From Colwellia maritima (GTDB lineage Bacteria; Pseudomonadota; Gammaproteobacteria; Enterobacterales; Alteromonadaceae), in NCBI RefSeq assembly GCF_022669015.1, contig NZ_JAKKSL010000002.1:496001-560000 (forward strand): 64,000 bases of DNA. The letters are read 5' to 3'. The notes beneath the pieces were generated by a model that had not been told where the DNA came from, did not search any database, and was given only the letters and a program-made list of their open reading frames with translations. Below are positions 40,641 to 50,927 of the stretch, piece by piece. A program made the position numbers and the translations under genes. Position 1 is the stretch's first letter. Every line of letters starts with the position of its first letter.

Positions 40641-42097
40641 CTATTTTGTTAAATGTTTTTTAGCAATAGTAAGAACTTTTAACGTGTTTGAAGCACCAAC
40701 GGTTTCCATTAAGTCACCATGAGTTAATATGATTTTATCACCTATAGCTAAATCAGATTTTTGACAAACTTCTTTTAAAATATCATCACTCAATGTTTCA
40801 TGACTGCTTGTTGTTGAATCAAAAGCAATTGGGTAAACACCACGGTAAATAGCCGTTTTATTTAATGTTTTAGCATGACGTGATAATGAGTAAATAGGTA
40901 GACCAGAAGTAATTCTAGACATTAATTTACTGGTTTGTCCTGACTCAGTAAGTGCAATAATTGCTTTAACACCGTCTAAATGATTAGCGGCGTACATTGC
41001 TGATAAAGCGATAGTTTCAGACGTTTCGGTAAACGTAAGATCCATTCTGTGATTAGAAATATTAACAGAACGATGCTTTTCAGCACCAAGACAAACATTT
41101 GCCATCGCAGTTACTGTTTCTACTGGGTATTTACCTGCAGCTGTTTCAGCGCTTAACATCACTGCATCAGTACCATCTAACACTGCGTTTGCTACATCCA
41201 TTACTTCAGCACGTGTAGGCATAGGTTGCTCGATCATCGTTTCCATCATTTGTGTTGCTGTTATAACAACACGATTTAAACGGCGTGAACGGGCGATAAT
41301 ATGTTTTTGTTTACCAACAAGCTCGGCATCACCAATTTCAACACCTAGATCGCCACGAGCAACCATTACAACATCAGATGCTAAGATAATACCATCAAGA
41401 ACATCGTCATCGTTAACCGCTTCTGCACGTTCAATTTTTGATACTAAACGAGCATCACAACCTGCTTCTTGTGCAAGTAAACGCGCTTCACGCATATCTG
41501 CAGCATCACGAGGAAAAGAAACAGCAAGGAAATCAACATTGATTTTTGCCGCGGTTATAATATCTGCTTTATCTTTAGTTGTAAGTCTTTGGGGCTGTTA
41601 AACCACCACCTTGGCGGTTAATGCCTTTATTATTTGAAAGTGGGCCACCAACCGTTACTTCTGTAAATACTGATGTATCTGAAGTAGATAATACTTTCAG
41701 TTGTACACGACCATCGTCTAGTAATAATATATCACCAAGACTCACATCTTGAACTAATTTTTTATAATCAATACCAACTTTTTCTTGGCAACCTTGGCCT
41801 TTTTCTAATACAGCATCTAATTCAAACTTATCACCAATAGCAAGTTTGATAGGGCCATCTTTAAACGTAGATATACGAATTTTAGGACCTTGTAAATCAC
41901 CTAGAATACCAACATAAATGCCTAATTCTTTTGCAATTTCACGTACATTATTAGCGCGATCAATATGATCTTGTGCCACACCGTGAGAGAAGTTAAGTCT
42001 TACAACATTTACACCTGCAGCTAGTACTGCTTTTAATTTTGCTTTGTCATCAGTTCTTTGGCCCAAGGGTAGCAACAATCTTTGTTCTTCTAGGCAT
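40641..42097 (-). CDS. pyk: Pyruvate kinase (PykA-like), broken by two indels
   Basis: Converts phosphoenolpyruvate and ADP to pyruvate and ATP. N-terminus [13 protein letters not shown] from ATG 42097. Family motifs include [33 protein letters not shown], and the signature [10 protein letters not shown]. Frame breaks: one extra base in CTTTGG (42057-42059, coding CCAAAG), and one in CTTTGGGG (41588-41594). Repaired length about 484 residues, nearer PykA (480) than PykF (470) and most similar in sequence to PykA. Downstream of hexR in the same direction, 73 bases apart, as in Shewanella. Confidence 0.94.
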
Positions 42098-42169
42098 TTT
42101 AATCCTTATAACTTTTTAAGAGTGTTTTACAATGGAAGTTAAACATTTCTTTGTTCAACTTATAAAATC

Positions 42170-43018
42170 TTAGTCTTTACGTTCAAAGCGCGAGCTTCTC
42201 AGACTATCTTTTACTTTTTTCAAATTATCTCTAAATTTACTACCGCGTCTTAGCGTAAAACCTGTTGCGAGCACATCGATTAATGCTAATTGTGCTATAC
42301 GTGAAGACATGGGCATGTAAAGATCGGTGTCTTCTGCTACATCAACGGATAAAACAATGCTGCATTCTTTCGCTAATGGCGTATCTGTTGTGGTAATTCC
42401 AATAACAGTCGCATCATTTTCTTTGGCTAAACTGGCCACTTCTACCAATGATTTTGTTCGACCGGTATGTGAAATTACAATTACAACATCACCTTGTCGG
42501 CTATTTATAGCACTCATACGTTGCATTAATATGTCATCAAAATAGACAACAGGAACATTAAAACGAAAGAATTTGTTTTGTGCATCATGAGCGACAATGG
42601 CAGATGCACCTAGACCAAAAAATGAGATTTTATTGGCTTGAGTAAGTACATCAACAGAACGGTTGATCAAAGCAGGGTCTAAACTTTTACGGGCTAATTC
42701 AAGACTAGCCATCGTTGATTCAAAAATTTTATCGGTGTAATCTTCTGCGGTGTCATTTTCGTCCACATGTCGATTAACGTAAGGGGTGCCATTTGCTAAG
42801 CTTTGAGCTAAATGTAATTTAAAGTCTGGATAGCCTTTAGTATCTAAACGACGGCAAAATCTATTTACCGTAGGTTCACTGATATTCGCTTGTTTAGCGA
42901 GTGCCGCTATACTTGAGTGAATAACTGTGCTTGGAGAAGATAATATAACTTCAGCAACTTTACGTTCAGATTTACTTAGCGTGTCTAGTTCGTTAGTGAT
43001 CTTTTCTAATATATTCAT
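42170..43018 (-). CDS. hexR: HexR, RpiR-family regulator of central carbon metabolism
   Basis: 282-residue regulator with an N-terminal RpiR helix-turn-helix (S-K-S-E-R-K-V-A-E-V-I-L, N-I-S-E-P-T-V-N-R-F-C-R-R-L) and a C-terminal SIS sugar-phosphate-binding domain (F-F-G-L-G-A-S-A-I-V-A-H-D-A-Q, V-I-S-H-T-G-R-T-K). HexR senses 2-keto-3-deoxy-6-phosphogluconate in Pseudomonas and Shewanella. It is divergent from zwf-pgl-edd-eda, and three palindromes of HexR type occur in the gap (43160-43174, 43335-43349, 43396-43410). Confidence 0.95.
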   Translation of the reverse strand: MNILEKITNELDTLSKSERKVAEVILSSPSTVIHSSIAALAKQANISEPTVNRFCRRLDTKGYPDFKLHLAQSLANGTPYVNRHVDENDTAEDYTDKIFESTMASLELARKSLDPALINRSVDVLTQANKISFFGLGASAIVAHDAQNKFFRFNVPVVYFDDILMQRMSAINSRQGDVVIVISHTGRTKSLVEVASLAKENDATVIGITTTDTPLAKECSIVLSVDVAEDTDLYMPMSSRIAQLALIDVLATGFTLRRGSKFRDNLKKVKDSLRSSRFERKD

Positions 43019-43159
43019 TATTTTTTGATCCTAGATCTACTCATTTTTAAGCCAACGATTTGGCGTATTAATATTGATATTTAACTATCTATAATAGCAA
43101 GTACAATGTCACTGTATTTAACTACTGTAATTTATTTTCTGTTTTAGTAACAGAAATAA

Positions 43160-43174
43160 TGAAATTTTATTTCA
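43160..43174. promoter_or_regulatory. HexR-like palindrome near hexR
   Basis: TGAAATTTTATTTCA, a perfect palindrome (apart from the centre) with the architecture of the HexR box (TGTAAT-NNN-ATTACA) but A/T in place of the T/A at position 3. It lies about 140 bases upstream of the hexR start and could serve autoregulation. Confidence 0.4.
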
Positions 43175-43334
43175 TAAGTTAGCCATAATATAAAGCAAAA
43201 TGTAGTATATTTGCAAATGTTTAATAATCAAACACAGATATAAATAACATTTCTGTTGGTTTTGTCAGATAAATTTCAGTAAATCATCAGTTAATTTGTC
43301 AAAACCGCTCATTTCAATATTTTTTTGTATAAAA

Positions 43335-43349
43335 TGTAATAAAATTACA
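43335..43349. promoter_or_regulatory. HexR operator upstream of zwf
   Basis: TGTAATAAAATTACA differs from the Shewanella/Vibrio HexR consensus TGTAATTAAATTACA only at a central base. It lies about 230 bases upstream of zwf in the 559-base hexR/zwf divergent gap, with a second site at 43396-43410. Confidence 0.75.
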
Positions 43350-43395
43350 GAAAGTTCTTTACTGATTAACAGTCAGAGGCTAAATTAGATGTATA

Positions 43396-43410
43396 TGTAG
43401 TTTAGTTACA
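43396..43410. promoter_or_regulatory. Second HexR-like box upstream of zwf
   Basis: TGTAGTTTAGTTACA keeps the TGTA...TTACA ends of the HexR box. Its start is 61 bases from the start of the first box, about six helical turns, which would suit cooperative or looped binding. Confidence 0.5.
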
Positions 43411-43577
43411 GTGCCACTTTATTACTTTTTAGGTTACGTCTTAATCTGTATTCCTTGTAATAAGCGGTTTTAAAGAATTGTGTACGATGAATTTAGCTTT
43501 CATAATGCAGCAATATTATTTTCAAACAGTAACTATCATGCAGTTATTATACTCAGATACGAGGTCAGAACGTTTTT

Positions 43578-45047
43578 ATGAATAAATTAGATTGTCAATC
43601 AGCTAGTGAAATCGTTATTTTTGGTGCGTTAGGTGATTTATCTCGACGAAAATTATTACCCGCACTATATCAATTAGACGCCTGTGGTTTAATTAACGAA
43701 GAAAGCCGAATTGTTGGCGTAGCACGAAATGAACATACCGATGAAGAATTTAAAGCAACTGTACTAGAAAATATTAATACTTTTGTAAAAGAGTCGGTTG
43801 ACGAAAGTGTGCTAGCGCGCTTTATGGCGCGATTTGTTTATGTAAAACTAGATATGAAAGAAGTTAGTGATTACGCAAATCTAGCGGCAACACTAGCAAC
43901 AAGTGATAAAACACGCGTATATTATTTTTCTACACCACCGGTTATATATGGTGATATTTGTGATGGATTAAATCATGCAAACTTAATTGCTGATAATGAT
44001 CGCGTTGTTATGGAAAAACCTATTGGTCATTGTTTAGAATCATCTAGAGTGATTAATAATCAAGTGTCTCGTTTTTTCAATGAAAACCAAATTTATCGTA
44101 TAGATCATTATTTAGGTAAAGAAACAGTTTTAAATTTATTGGTGTTACGTTTTGCGAATTCTCTTTTTACGAATAATTGGGATAGAAACAGTATTGATCA
44201 TGTACAAATTACTGTTGCTGAAAGTGTTGGAATAGAAGGTCGTTGGGGTTTCTACGATGAAGCTGGTCAGATGCGCGATATGATTCAAAACCATTTATTG
44301 CAAATTTTATCGTTATTAGCAATGGAACCGCCAAGAGATTTGAGCGCAGAAAGTATTCGAGCTGAAAAGTTAAAAGCAGTGAAAGCACTATGTCCAATTG
44401 ATCGTTCGAATATAAAAGATAAAACGGTACGTGGTCAATATGCAGATGGTTTTTTAAATGGTGTTGCTGTACCTGGTTATTTAAATGAAGAGGGTGCTAA
44501 CACGGTTAGTAAAACAGAAACGTTTGTTGCCATTAAAGCAGAAATTGATAATTGGCGTTGGTCAGGCGTACCTTTTTACTTAAGAACAGGCAAACGTATG
44601 CCTGTTAAACATAGTGAGATTGTTGTTCATTTTAAAGCCCAACCACACAACATTTTTAAAGAAAGTTATAGCGATTTACCTGCCAATAAACTCACTATTC
44701 GTTTGCAGCCTGATGAAGGTGTTGAATTGCAAATGATGAATAAAATACCGGGTATTGCTTCGCAAATGAATATCCAAGAAAACAAACTGGATTTGAGTTT
44801 CACCGATACCTACAACGACCGCCGTGTTATTGATGCTTACGAACGTTTAATGCTTGAAATACTTAACGGTAATCAATCGTTATTTGTAAGCCGTGATGAG
44901 GTTGAGGCGGCTTGGACTTGGGCAGACAGTATTATTGATGCTTGGCATGCAACAAATGAAAAACCGAAACCTTATGCTGTTGGTTCTTGGGGACCTGTTT
45001 CTTCTATTTCGTTAATTGCGCGTGATGATCGCCAGTGGGTGGAGTAG
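43578..45047 (+). CDS. zwf: Glucose-6-phosphate 1-dehydrogenase
   Basis: NADP+-dependent first step of the pentose-phosphate and Entner-Doudoroff routes. 489 residues, intact. Nucleotide-binding F-G-A-L-G-D-L-S-R-R-K-L-L-P-A-L, the active-site R-I-D-H-Y-L-G-K-E-T-V with the catalytic His, and E-K-P-I-G are present. First gene of zwf-pgl-edd-eda, with HexR boxes upstream. Its stop lies just before the pgl ATG. Confidence 0.97.
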   Translation: MNKLDCQSASEIVIFGALGDLSRRKLLPALYQLDACGLINEESRIVGVARNEHTDEEFKATVLENINTFVKESVDESVLARFMARFVYVKLDMKEVSDYANLAATLATSDKTRVYYFSTPPVIYGDICDGLNHANLIADNDRVVMEKPIGHCLESSRVINNQVSRFFNENQIYRIDHYLGKETVLNLLVLRFANSLFTNNWDRNSIDHVQITVAESVGIEGRWGFYDEAGQMRDMIQNHLLQILSLLAMEPPRDLSAESIRAEKLKAVKALCPIDRSNIKDKTVRGQYADGFLNGVAVPGYLNEEGANTVSKTETFVAIKAEIDNWRWSGVPFYLRTGKRMPVKHSEIVVHFKAQPHNIFKESYSDLPANKLTIRLQPDEGVELQMMNKIPGIASQMNIQENKLDLSFTDTYNDRRVIDAYERLMLEILNGNQSLFVSRDEVEAAWTWADSIIDAWHATNEKPKPYAVGSWGPVSSISLIARDDRQWVE

Positions 45048-45049
45048 TT

Positions 45050-45745
45050 ATGTATTCCCTTAACGATTTTGAAAACAAAGCATTATTAGACGAAGCATTA
45101 GCTGAAGAAGTTTGTCAATTGTTGCAATCAGCGATTGCCACGAAAGGTAAGGCGAGCATTGCTGTGTCAGGTGGTTCTACGCCGAAAGGTTTTTTTAAAA
45201 TATTGTCTAATAAAGCAATTGACTGGAAAAAAGTTACTGTAACTTTAGCCGATGAACGTTGGGTTGAATTGAGTTCAGATGCCGGCAATACTCGCTTAGT
45301 ACACGAAAACTTATTACAGAACAATGCTTCTAGTGCCAAGTTTTTTCATTTAAAGCAAGGTGAAACGCTGTGTGAAGAAACCTTAGCTGATTTGAATCTT
45401 GCTGCAAACAATACGTTATTGCCGTTAGATGTTGTTATCTTAGGTATGGGTGAAGACGGGCATACCGCATCACTGTTTCCTTGTAGTGATCAAATAGCAG
45501 AAGGGTTAGACGAATCTAATAAAAGTGCTTTAATGATGGTTCAACCTAAAACTGCACCAAATCAGCGTATCACTTTTAGTTTTGCGGCGTTAAAACAAAG
45601 TAAACACGTATTTTTACATATTTGTGGTGACAGTAAAAAACAAGTGCTAGATAAAGCACTTAGTAGTAAAGATATTTTTGAAATGCCCATTAGGGCTTTT
45701 TTACACAATGATGAAATTGATACTCAAGTCTATTGGGCTAATTAA
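45050..45745 (+). CDS. pgl: 6-phosphogluconolactonase
   Basis: Hydrolyses 6-phosphogluconolactone. 231 residues from ATG 45050 (MYSLNDFEN), two bases after the zwf stop. Motifs: V-S-G-G-S-T-P-K-G-F-F, L-A-D-E-R-W-V, and G-M-G-E-D-G-H-T-A-S-L-F-P with the catalytic His. DevB/SOL family rather than YbhE. An in-frame non-ATG start at 45035, overlapping zwf, is less likely. Confidence 0.95.
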   Translation: MYSLNDFENKALLDEALAEEVCQLLQSAIATKGKASIAVSGGSTPKGFFKILSNKAIDWKKVTVTLADERWVELSSDAGNTRLVHENLLQNNASSAKFFHLKQGETLCEETLADLNLAANNTLLPLDVVILGMGEDGHTASLFPCSDQIAEGLDESNKSALMMVQPKTAPNQRITFSFAALKQSKHVFLHICGDSKKQVLDKALSSKDIFEMPIRAFLHNDEIDTQVYWAN

Positions 45746-45806
45746 ATAATCATCAGATCAAAAATTAAATTTATAACTTAACAGATACATATTAAGAAGT
45801 AGGCTT

Positions 45807-47632
45807 ATGAAAGTAGCAATGAAACAAGAAATAGTAGACATTACGGAGCGTATTATTGCGCGAAGTGCTGCAACACGTAAAGACTATCTAGCTAAAATAG
45901 AGTCAGCTAAATCGAATACTGTACATCGTGCGAGTTTATCTTGTGGTAATTTAGCGCATGGTTTTGCTGCTTGTAATAAAGAAGATAAGCAAGCGATCAA
46001 AGGGCTTAACCATTCTGATATTGCCATTGTTTCAGCTTACAATGACATGCTAAGTGCACATCAGCCCTATGAAACATACCCGCAAATAATCAAAGAAGCG
46101 GTAAAATCTACGGGGGCGTAGCCCAGTTTGCGGCAGGTGTTCCTGCGATGTGTGACGGTGTTACACAAGGGCAACCCGGTATGGATTTAAGCTTAATGAG
46201 CCGTGATGTCATTGCAATGGCAACAGCTGTTGGTTTATCCCATAACATGTTTGACGGTGCCTTAATGTTGGGTATTTGTGATAAAATCGTTCCAGGTTTA
46301 CTTATCGCTAGTATGACGTTTGGTCATTTACCTACTGTATTTGTACTGACAGGTCCTATGCCTTCAGGTATTCCAAATAAAGAAAAAGCGCGTGTTCGTC
46401 AACAATATGCTCAAGGTGAAGTTGATGAAGTGGCTTTATTAGAAGCTGAATCAGCCTCTTACCATTCTGCCGGAACTTGTACCTTTTTTGGTACTGCTAA
46501 CTCCAACCAACTTGTGGTTGAAGTGATGGGTTTACATTTACCCGGCGCTTCTTTTGTTGCCCCTAATACACCGTTGCGCCAAGAATTAACTAAAGCGGCT
46601 GCTCGACAAGTAACACGTTTAACACCGCAGTCAGGTAATTATATGCCTGTGGGTAGAATGATTGATGAGCGTTCAATAGTGAATGCCATTGTTGCGTTAT
46701 TAGCGACAGGTGGTTCAACTAATTTAACCATGCATATTATTGCGTTTGCTCGTGCTGCCGGCATTATCATTAATTTTCAAGACTTTAATGATTTATCTCA
46801 TGCAGTGCCGTTAATCACCAGAATTTACCCGAATGGACAAGCAGATATTAACCATTTTCAAGAAGCGGGTGGTATGGCTTTATTGTTCAAAGAGTTAATT
46901 GGCGCAGGATTATTGCATGAAGATGTAGAAACGATTTGTGGTCGTGGTTTAACTCGCTATACCCAAAAACCTGTATTTGAAAATGGTCAACTTATTTGGG
47001 TTGATGGTGTAGAAAAATCGTTGGATGAAGAAGTTATTGCTACGGTTGCCAAACCTTTTAAACACGATGGTGGCTTGAAAACATTAAAAGGTAATTTAGG
47101 TACGTCGGTATTAAAAACGTCATCTTTGCGTGAAGGCAGTTATGTCATTAAAGCGCCTGCGATTGTTTTTGAAGATCAACATGAATTACAAACTGCGTTT
47201 GATAAGGGCGAACTAGAAAAAGACTTCGTTGCTGTTGTTCGTTTCCAAGGTCCTAAAGCGCGTGGTATGCCTGAGTTACATAAGTTAACACCACCATTAG
47301 GCGTGTTACAAGATAAAGGCTTTAAAGTAGCGTTAGTGACTGACGGTCGTATGTCAGGTGCGTCAGGTAAAGTTCCGGCGGCAATCCATTTATGCCCAGA
47401 AGCGTTAGACGGAGGCTTGATCGCCAAAGTACAAACGGGCGATATGATCAATTTAGACGGTGAAACTGGCGAGTTAACTTTGTTAGTTGATGAACAAACA
47501 TTAGCGGCGCGTGATAATTCACTATTCCAAATGAATGGTCATCATCAAGGCATGGGGCGTGAACTGTTTGGTTTTATGCGTCGCAACTTGAGTTCAGCTG
47601 AAACAGGCGCGTGTTCTTTATTTGATGAATAA
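45807..47632 (+). CDS. edd: Phosphogluconate dehydratase, frameshifted
   Basis: Entner-Doudoroff enzyme making 2-keto-3-deoxy-6-phosphogluconate; an IlvD/Edd family iron-sulfur enzyme. Cluster-type cysteines lie in [19 protein letters not shown] and G-I-C-D-K. The frame breaks at the G5 run 46112-46116, where a sixth G restores [12 protein letters not shown]. Repaired length about 608 residues (E. coli 603), with [14 protein letters not shown] near the end. Third gene of the HexR-controlled operon. Confidence 0.95.
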
Positions 47633-47718
47633 AGAATGAGAAACATGATGTTAATTTAAAACAAATTAACTGTAATTACGTATGAAATATTATTAAATGT
47701 AAAAAGAATAGAGGATTT

Positions 47719-48366
47719 ATGACAGCATTAAAAAATTGGCAAATTATGCCAAAGGAACTTTTCGCTATGGGACCCATCGTTCCAGTATTAGTGATTAATA
47801 AAGTAGCGGATGCCTTGCCAATAGCAGAAGCACTTTTAGCTGCCAATATTAAAGTACTCGAGGTGACTTTACGTACACCGGCAGCGCTTGATGTTATTAG
47901 CATTATAGCTAAAGAATTACCAGAAGCTATTGTTGGGTCAGGTACAGTGACTAATCGCCAACAATACCAACAGTCGATTGATGCAGGTGCTAAGTTCGCT
48001 ATTAGCCCAGGTTTAACAAAAGATTTATTGCAAGCGGGTAATGATGGTGAAATAGCTTTAATTCCAGGTATTTCTTCAATCTCAGATTTAATGGATGCAT
48101 CTGATTTAGGCTATGATCACTTAAAGTTTTTCCCTGCCGAAGCGTCTGGCGGTGTGAATGCTATTAAATCAATTGGCGGTCCTTTTCCAGATATTACTTT
48201 CTGTCCAACAGGGGGAATTAACTTGAAAAATATACGTGATTATTTAGCGCTGTCCAATGTAGCGTGTTGTGGAGGCTCATGGTTAGTCCCTAACAGCGCT
48301 GTTGAAAATAAAAATTGGTCTGAAATTACAAAATTGTCTAACGAAGCGTTGGCATTTGTGAAATAA
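47719..48366 (+). CDS. eda: KDPG aldolase
   Basis: Cleaves 2-keto-3-deoxy-6-phosphogluconate to pyruvate and glyceraldehyde-3-phosphate; may also act on 4-hydroxy-2-oxoglutarate. 215 residues, intact. Motifs: P-V-L-V-I, catalytic Glu in V-L-E-V-T-L-R-T-P, G-S-G-T-V-T, and the Schiff-base Lys in H-L-K-F-F-P-A-E-A. A GAGGA site precedes the ATG. It completes the zwf-pgl-edd-eda set. Confidence 0.97.
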   Translation: MTALKNWQIMPKELFAMGPIVPVLVINKVADALPIAEALLAANIKVLEVTLRTPAALDVISIIAKELPEAIVGSGTVTNRQQYQQSIDAGAKFAISPGLTKDLLQAGNDGEIALIPGISSISDLMDASDLGYDHLKFFPAEASGGVNAIKSIGGPFPDITFCPTGGINLKNIRDYLALSNVACCGGSWLVPNSAVENKNWSEITKLSNEALAFVK

Positions 48367-48380
48367 ACTTTTATTGTCAT

Positions 48381-48765
48381 TTAAAAAGAAATCGGCTTCC
48401 TTTTATGCTGTTTAGCAGTTTCATCTTTTGGTGATACTGCTTTTTTTTGTTTATCATTTTGTTGTTGGTTTGTTTGAGCATAAGTACTTGGTTGAATTAC
48501 CTCAATAAAATCATCGTCAACTTGGTTTTCATGTTGTAGATTTTCATCGACAATAACTTGTATTACCTCCCCATTAAATTCAACAATATCATTATGATAT
48601 ACTTTTTTTTTTTTGGTATTCAACCTCCCCATTGAGTAATACGTACCCCTCACTAATCACAATTTTTGCTTCTCCGCCACCAGTAACTAAATCAGCAATT
48701 TTAAGTAATTTGCATAATTCAATAGGTTGTTGATCAAGTTGGATTTCTAAATAGCTCTCTGACAT
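48381..48765 (-). CDS. YbcJ-like S4-domain RNA-binding protein with C-terminal extension, interrupted at an A12 tract
   Basis: From ATG 48765 the protein begins MSESYLEIQLDQQPIELCK and continues L-L-K-I-A-D-L-V-T-G-G-G-E-A-K, the S4-like fold of E. coli YbcJ (ribosome-associated, 70 residues). At the T12 run 48603-48614 (A12 in the gene) the frame is lost; removing one A gives Y-Q-K-K-K-V-Y-H-N-D-I-V-E-F-N. The repaired protein is about 127 residues. Beyond the S4 domain is a polar tail rich in Gln, Lys, Asp and Glu ending R-K-P-I-S-F, absent in YbcJ. Without repair the product would end shortly after the Lys run. Convergent with eda. Confidence 0.75.
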
Positions 48766-48912
48766 TTTGTTCTCAGTGTTGTAAGTAATTTACCTAGGGA
48801 TAGTATTTTATCATTTTTGAAAAAATATACGTTTAATATTTTATTAATAGTAACAATGAGTTAATAAATAAATTAGTGACGTTTATTGAAAAATATTAAA
48901 AATAACTTGTAT

Positions 48913-48929
48913 AAGTGGTACGACCAGTG
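48913..48929. promoter_or_regulatory. Putative FadR operator upstream of acyl-CoA dehydrogenase
   Basis: AAGTGGTACGACCAGTG contains the GGTACGACCAG core of the Vibrio FadR consensus. It lies 60 bases upstream of the acyl-CoA dehydrogenase start, a position suited to repression. fadR itself is in the same window. Confidence 0.7.
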
Positions 48930-48988
48930 TTTTAATCAGTATTATATCGGTACAGCACAATAAATCATTTCGGTGGTAGGAGTAAATA

Positions 48989-50807
48989 ATGCTTAGTTAT
49001 AAAGCACCCATAGCAGACATAAAATTTTTAATTGAAGATGTATTTGACTTTTATGGTCATTACAAAAAATATCCTGAATTTGAAGAAGCAACCCCTGATT
49101 TGGTTGACGCTATTCTTCAAGAATGTGCAAAATTTTCTGAAAACGAATTATTACCGCTATATCAAAGTGGTGATAAAGAAGGTTGTACCTTTGATAATGG
49201 TAGAGTAACTACACCTAAAGGCTTTAAAAAAGCATATGATCAATATGTTGCCGGTGGTTGGCAGAGTTTATCGCACCCTGTTGAGCATGGAGGACAGGGT
49301 TTACCTCCATCGTTAGGTATGGCTAAATCAGAAATGATGGGTACAGCTAATTGGTCATGGACTATGTATCCAGGTTTAAGCCATGGTGCAATGAATACGG
49401 TGCAAACACATGGCAGCGAAGCTCAAAAAGAATTGTATTTAACGCGTTTAACAGAAGGTACATGGACAGGAACAATGTGCTTAACAGAGCCGCATTGTGG
49501 TACTGATTTAGGACAAGTGAAAACGAAAGCTGAGCCGAATGACGATGGTACGTATAATATTACGGGGACCAAGATATTTATTTCAGCAGGTGAACATGAT
49601 TTAACCGATAATATTATTCATATTGTATTAGCAAGACTTCCGAATGCGCCTCGGTACACGGGGGATTTCACTTTTTATTGTCCCTAAAATGAAAACAGAT
49701 GCTCAAGGTAATGTAGGTGAATCTAACCATGTTACTTGTGGTTCAATTGAAGATAAAATGGGTATCAAGGCTTCTTCTACAGCGGTATTAAACTTTGATA
49801 ATGCGGTGGGTGAATTAATTGGACCTATGAATAAAGGGTTAGAATGTATGTTCACCTTTATGAATACTGCACGCGTAGGCACAGCGTTACAAGGTGTTTG
49901 TAGTGCAGAGTTAGCATTCCAAAATTCGCTTATATATGCAAAAGAACGTTTGTCTATGCGTTCACTTACAGGTAAAAAATATCCTGAAAAAGTTGCCGAT
50001 CCTATTATTGTGCATCCTGATGTACGTAAAATGTTGATGACACAAAAAGCCATTTCTGAAGGTGGTAGAGCAATGATCTACTATACTGCCAAGATTGTTG
50101 ATGACATCGAAATGGCTAAAACAGATGCAGAAAAAGAAGCAGCAGATGAACGTTTAGGTTTTATCACGCCTATTCTTAAAGCTTTTTTAACAGAGCTAGG
50201 CTCTGAAAGTGCTAACCATGGCTTACAAATTTTTGGTGGTCATGGCTTCATTAAAGAGTGGGGCATGGAACAGATTGTTCGAGATGCGCGCATTGCAACA
50301 CTTTATGAAGGAACAACGGGAATTCAGGCGTTAGATTTGTTAGGACGTAAGATTTTGCTTACTCGTGGTAAATCATTAAAAGCTTTTGCGAAAGAAGTCT
50401 TAATCTTCTGTAAAGATAGCAGTATGATTTCTAGTAATCCACATAAACGTCAAATGAATAAATTTGTATGGCCGTTAAGTAAAGCCGTTGCAAATTGGCA
50501 GCAGTACTCCTTACGATTAGCGATGAAAGCAAAAAATGATAGAGATATCGTTGGCTCAGCATCTGTTGATTATCTGATGTATTCTGGATATATTGTGATG
50601 GCATATTTTTGGGCTCAAATGGCGCAATCAGCTTATGAAAAATTAGCAACCGACGTAGAAAATCGTGATTTTTACCGTGCAAAAATTAAAACGGCTGAGT
50701 TTTATTTTGAACGCATGTTACCTAGAACAAAATCACTTGCCAAAACAATGATGGCAGACCCTAAAACCTTGATGCATTTGGATCAAGAGTTGTTGTCTTT
50801 TTTATAG
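48989..50807 (+). CDS. Acyl-CoA dehydrogenase (about 600-residue class with C-terminal AcadM-type domain), frameshifted
   Basis: FAD enzyme for the first step of beta-oxidation. N-terminal half: M-L-S-Y-K-A-P-I-A-D-I-K-F, then C-L-T-E-P-H-C-G-T-D-L-G. C-terminal half: G-I-S-L-F-I-V-P-K, G-F-I-K-E-W-G-M-E-Q-I, catalytic region L-Y-E-G-T-T-G-I-Q-A-L-D-L. The halves are out of frame at 49649-49653: CCT-CGGT instead of an expected CCTGCCGGT (A-P-A-G-T-R-G) would be a two-base loss; one extra base is the alternative. Repaired length about 605 residues. Downstream of a FadR-like site, ending at a terminator shared with fadE. Confidence 0.93.
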
Positions 50808-50824
50808 AATAAATAATTATCCAA

Positions 50825-50859
50825 TAAAAAACGCACAAGCTAACACTTGTGCGTTTTTG
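50825..50859. terminator. Bidirectional terminator between the two acyl-CoA dehydrogenase genes
   Basis: AAAAACGCACAAG-CTAACA-CTTGTGCGTTTTT, perfect stem with A5 and T5. Confidence 0.9.
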
Positions 50860-50927
50860 TTAACTTCCTATTAACCTTACCTAATGTAAATGTTACCTAA
50901 AATGAATTAATTGCTAGGTCGACACTG

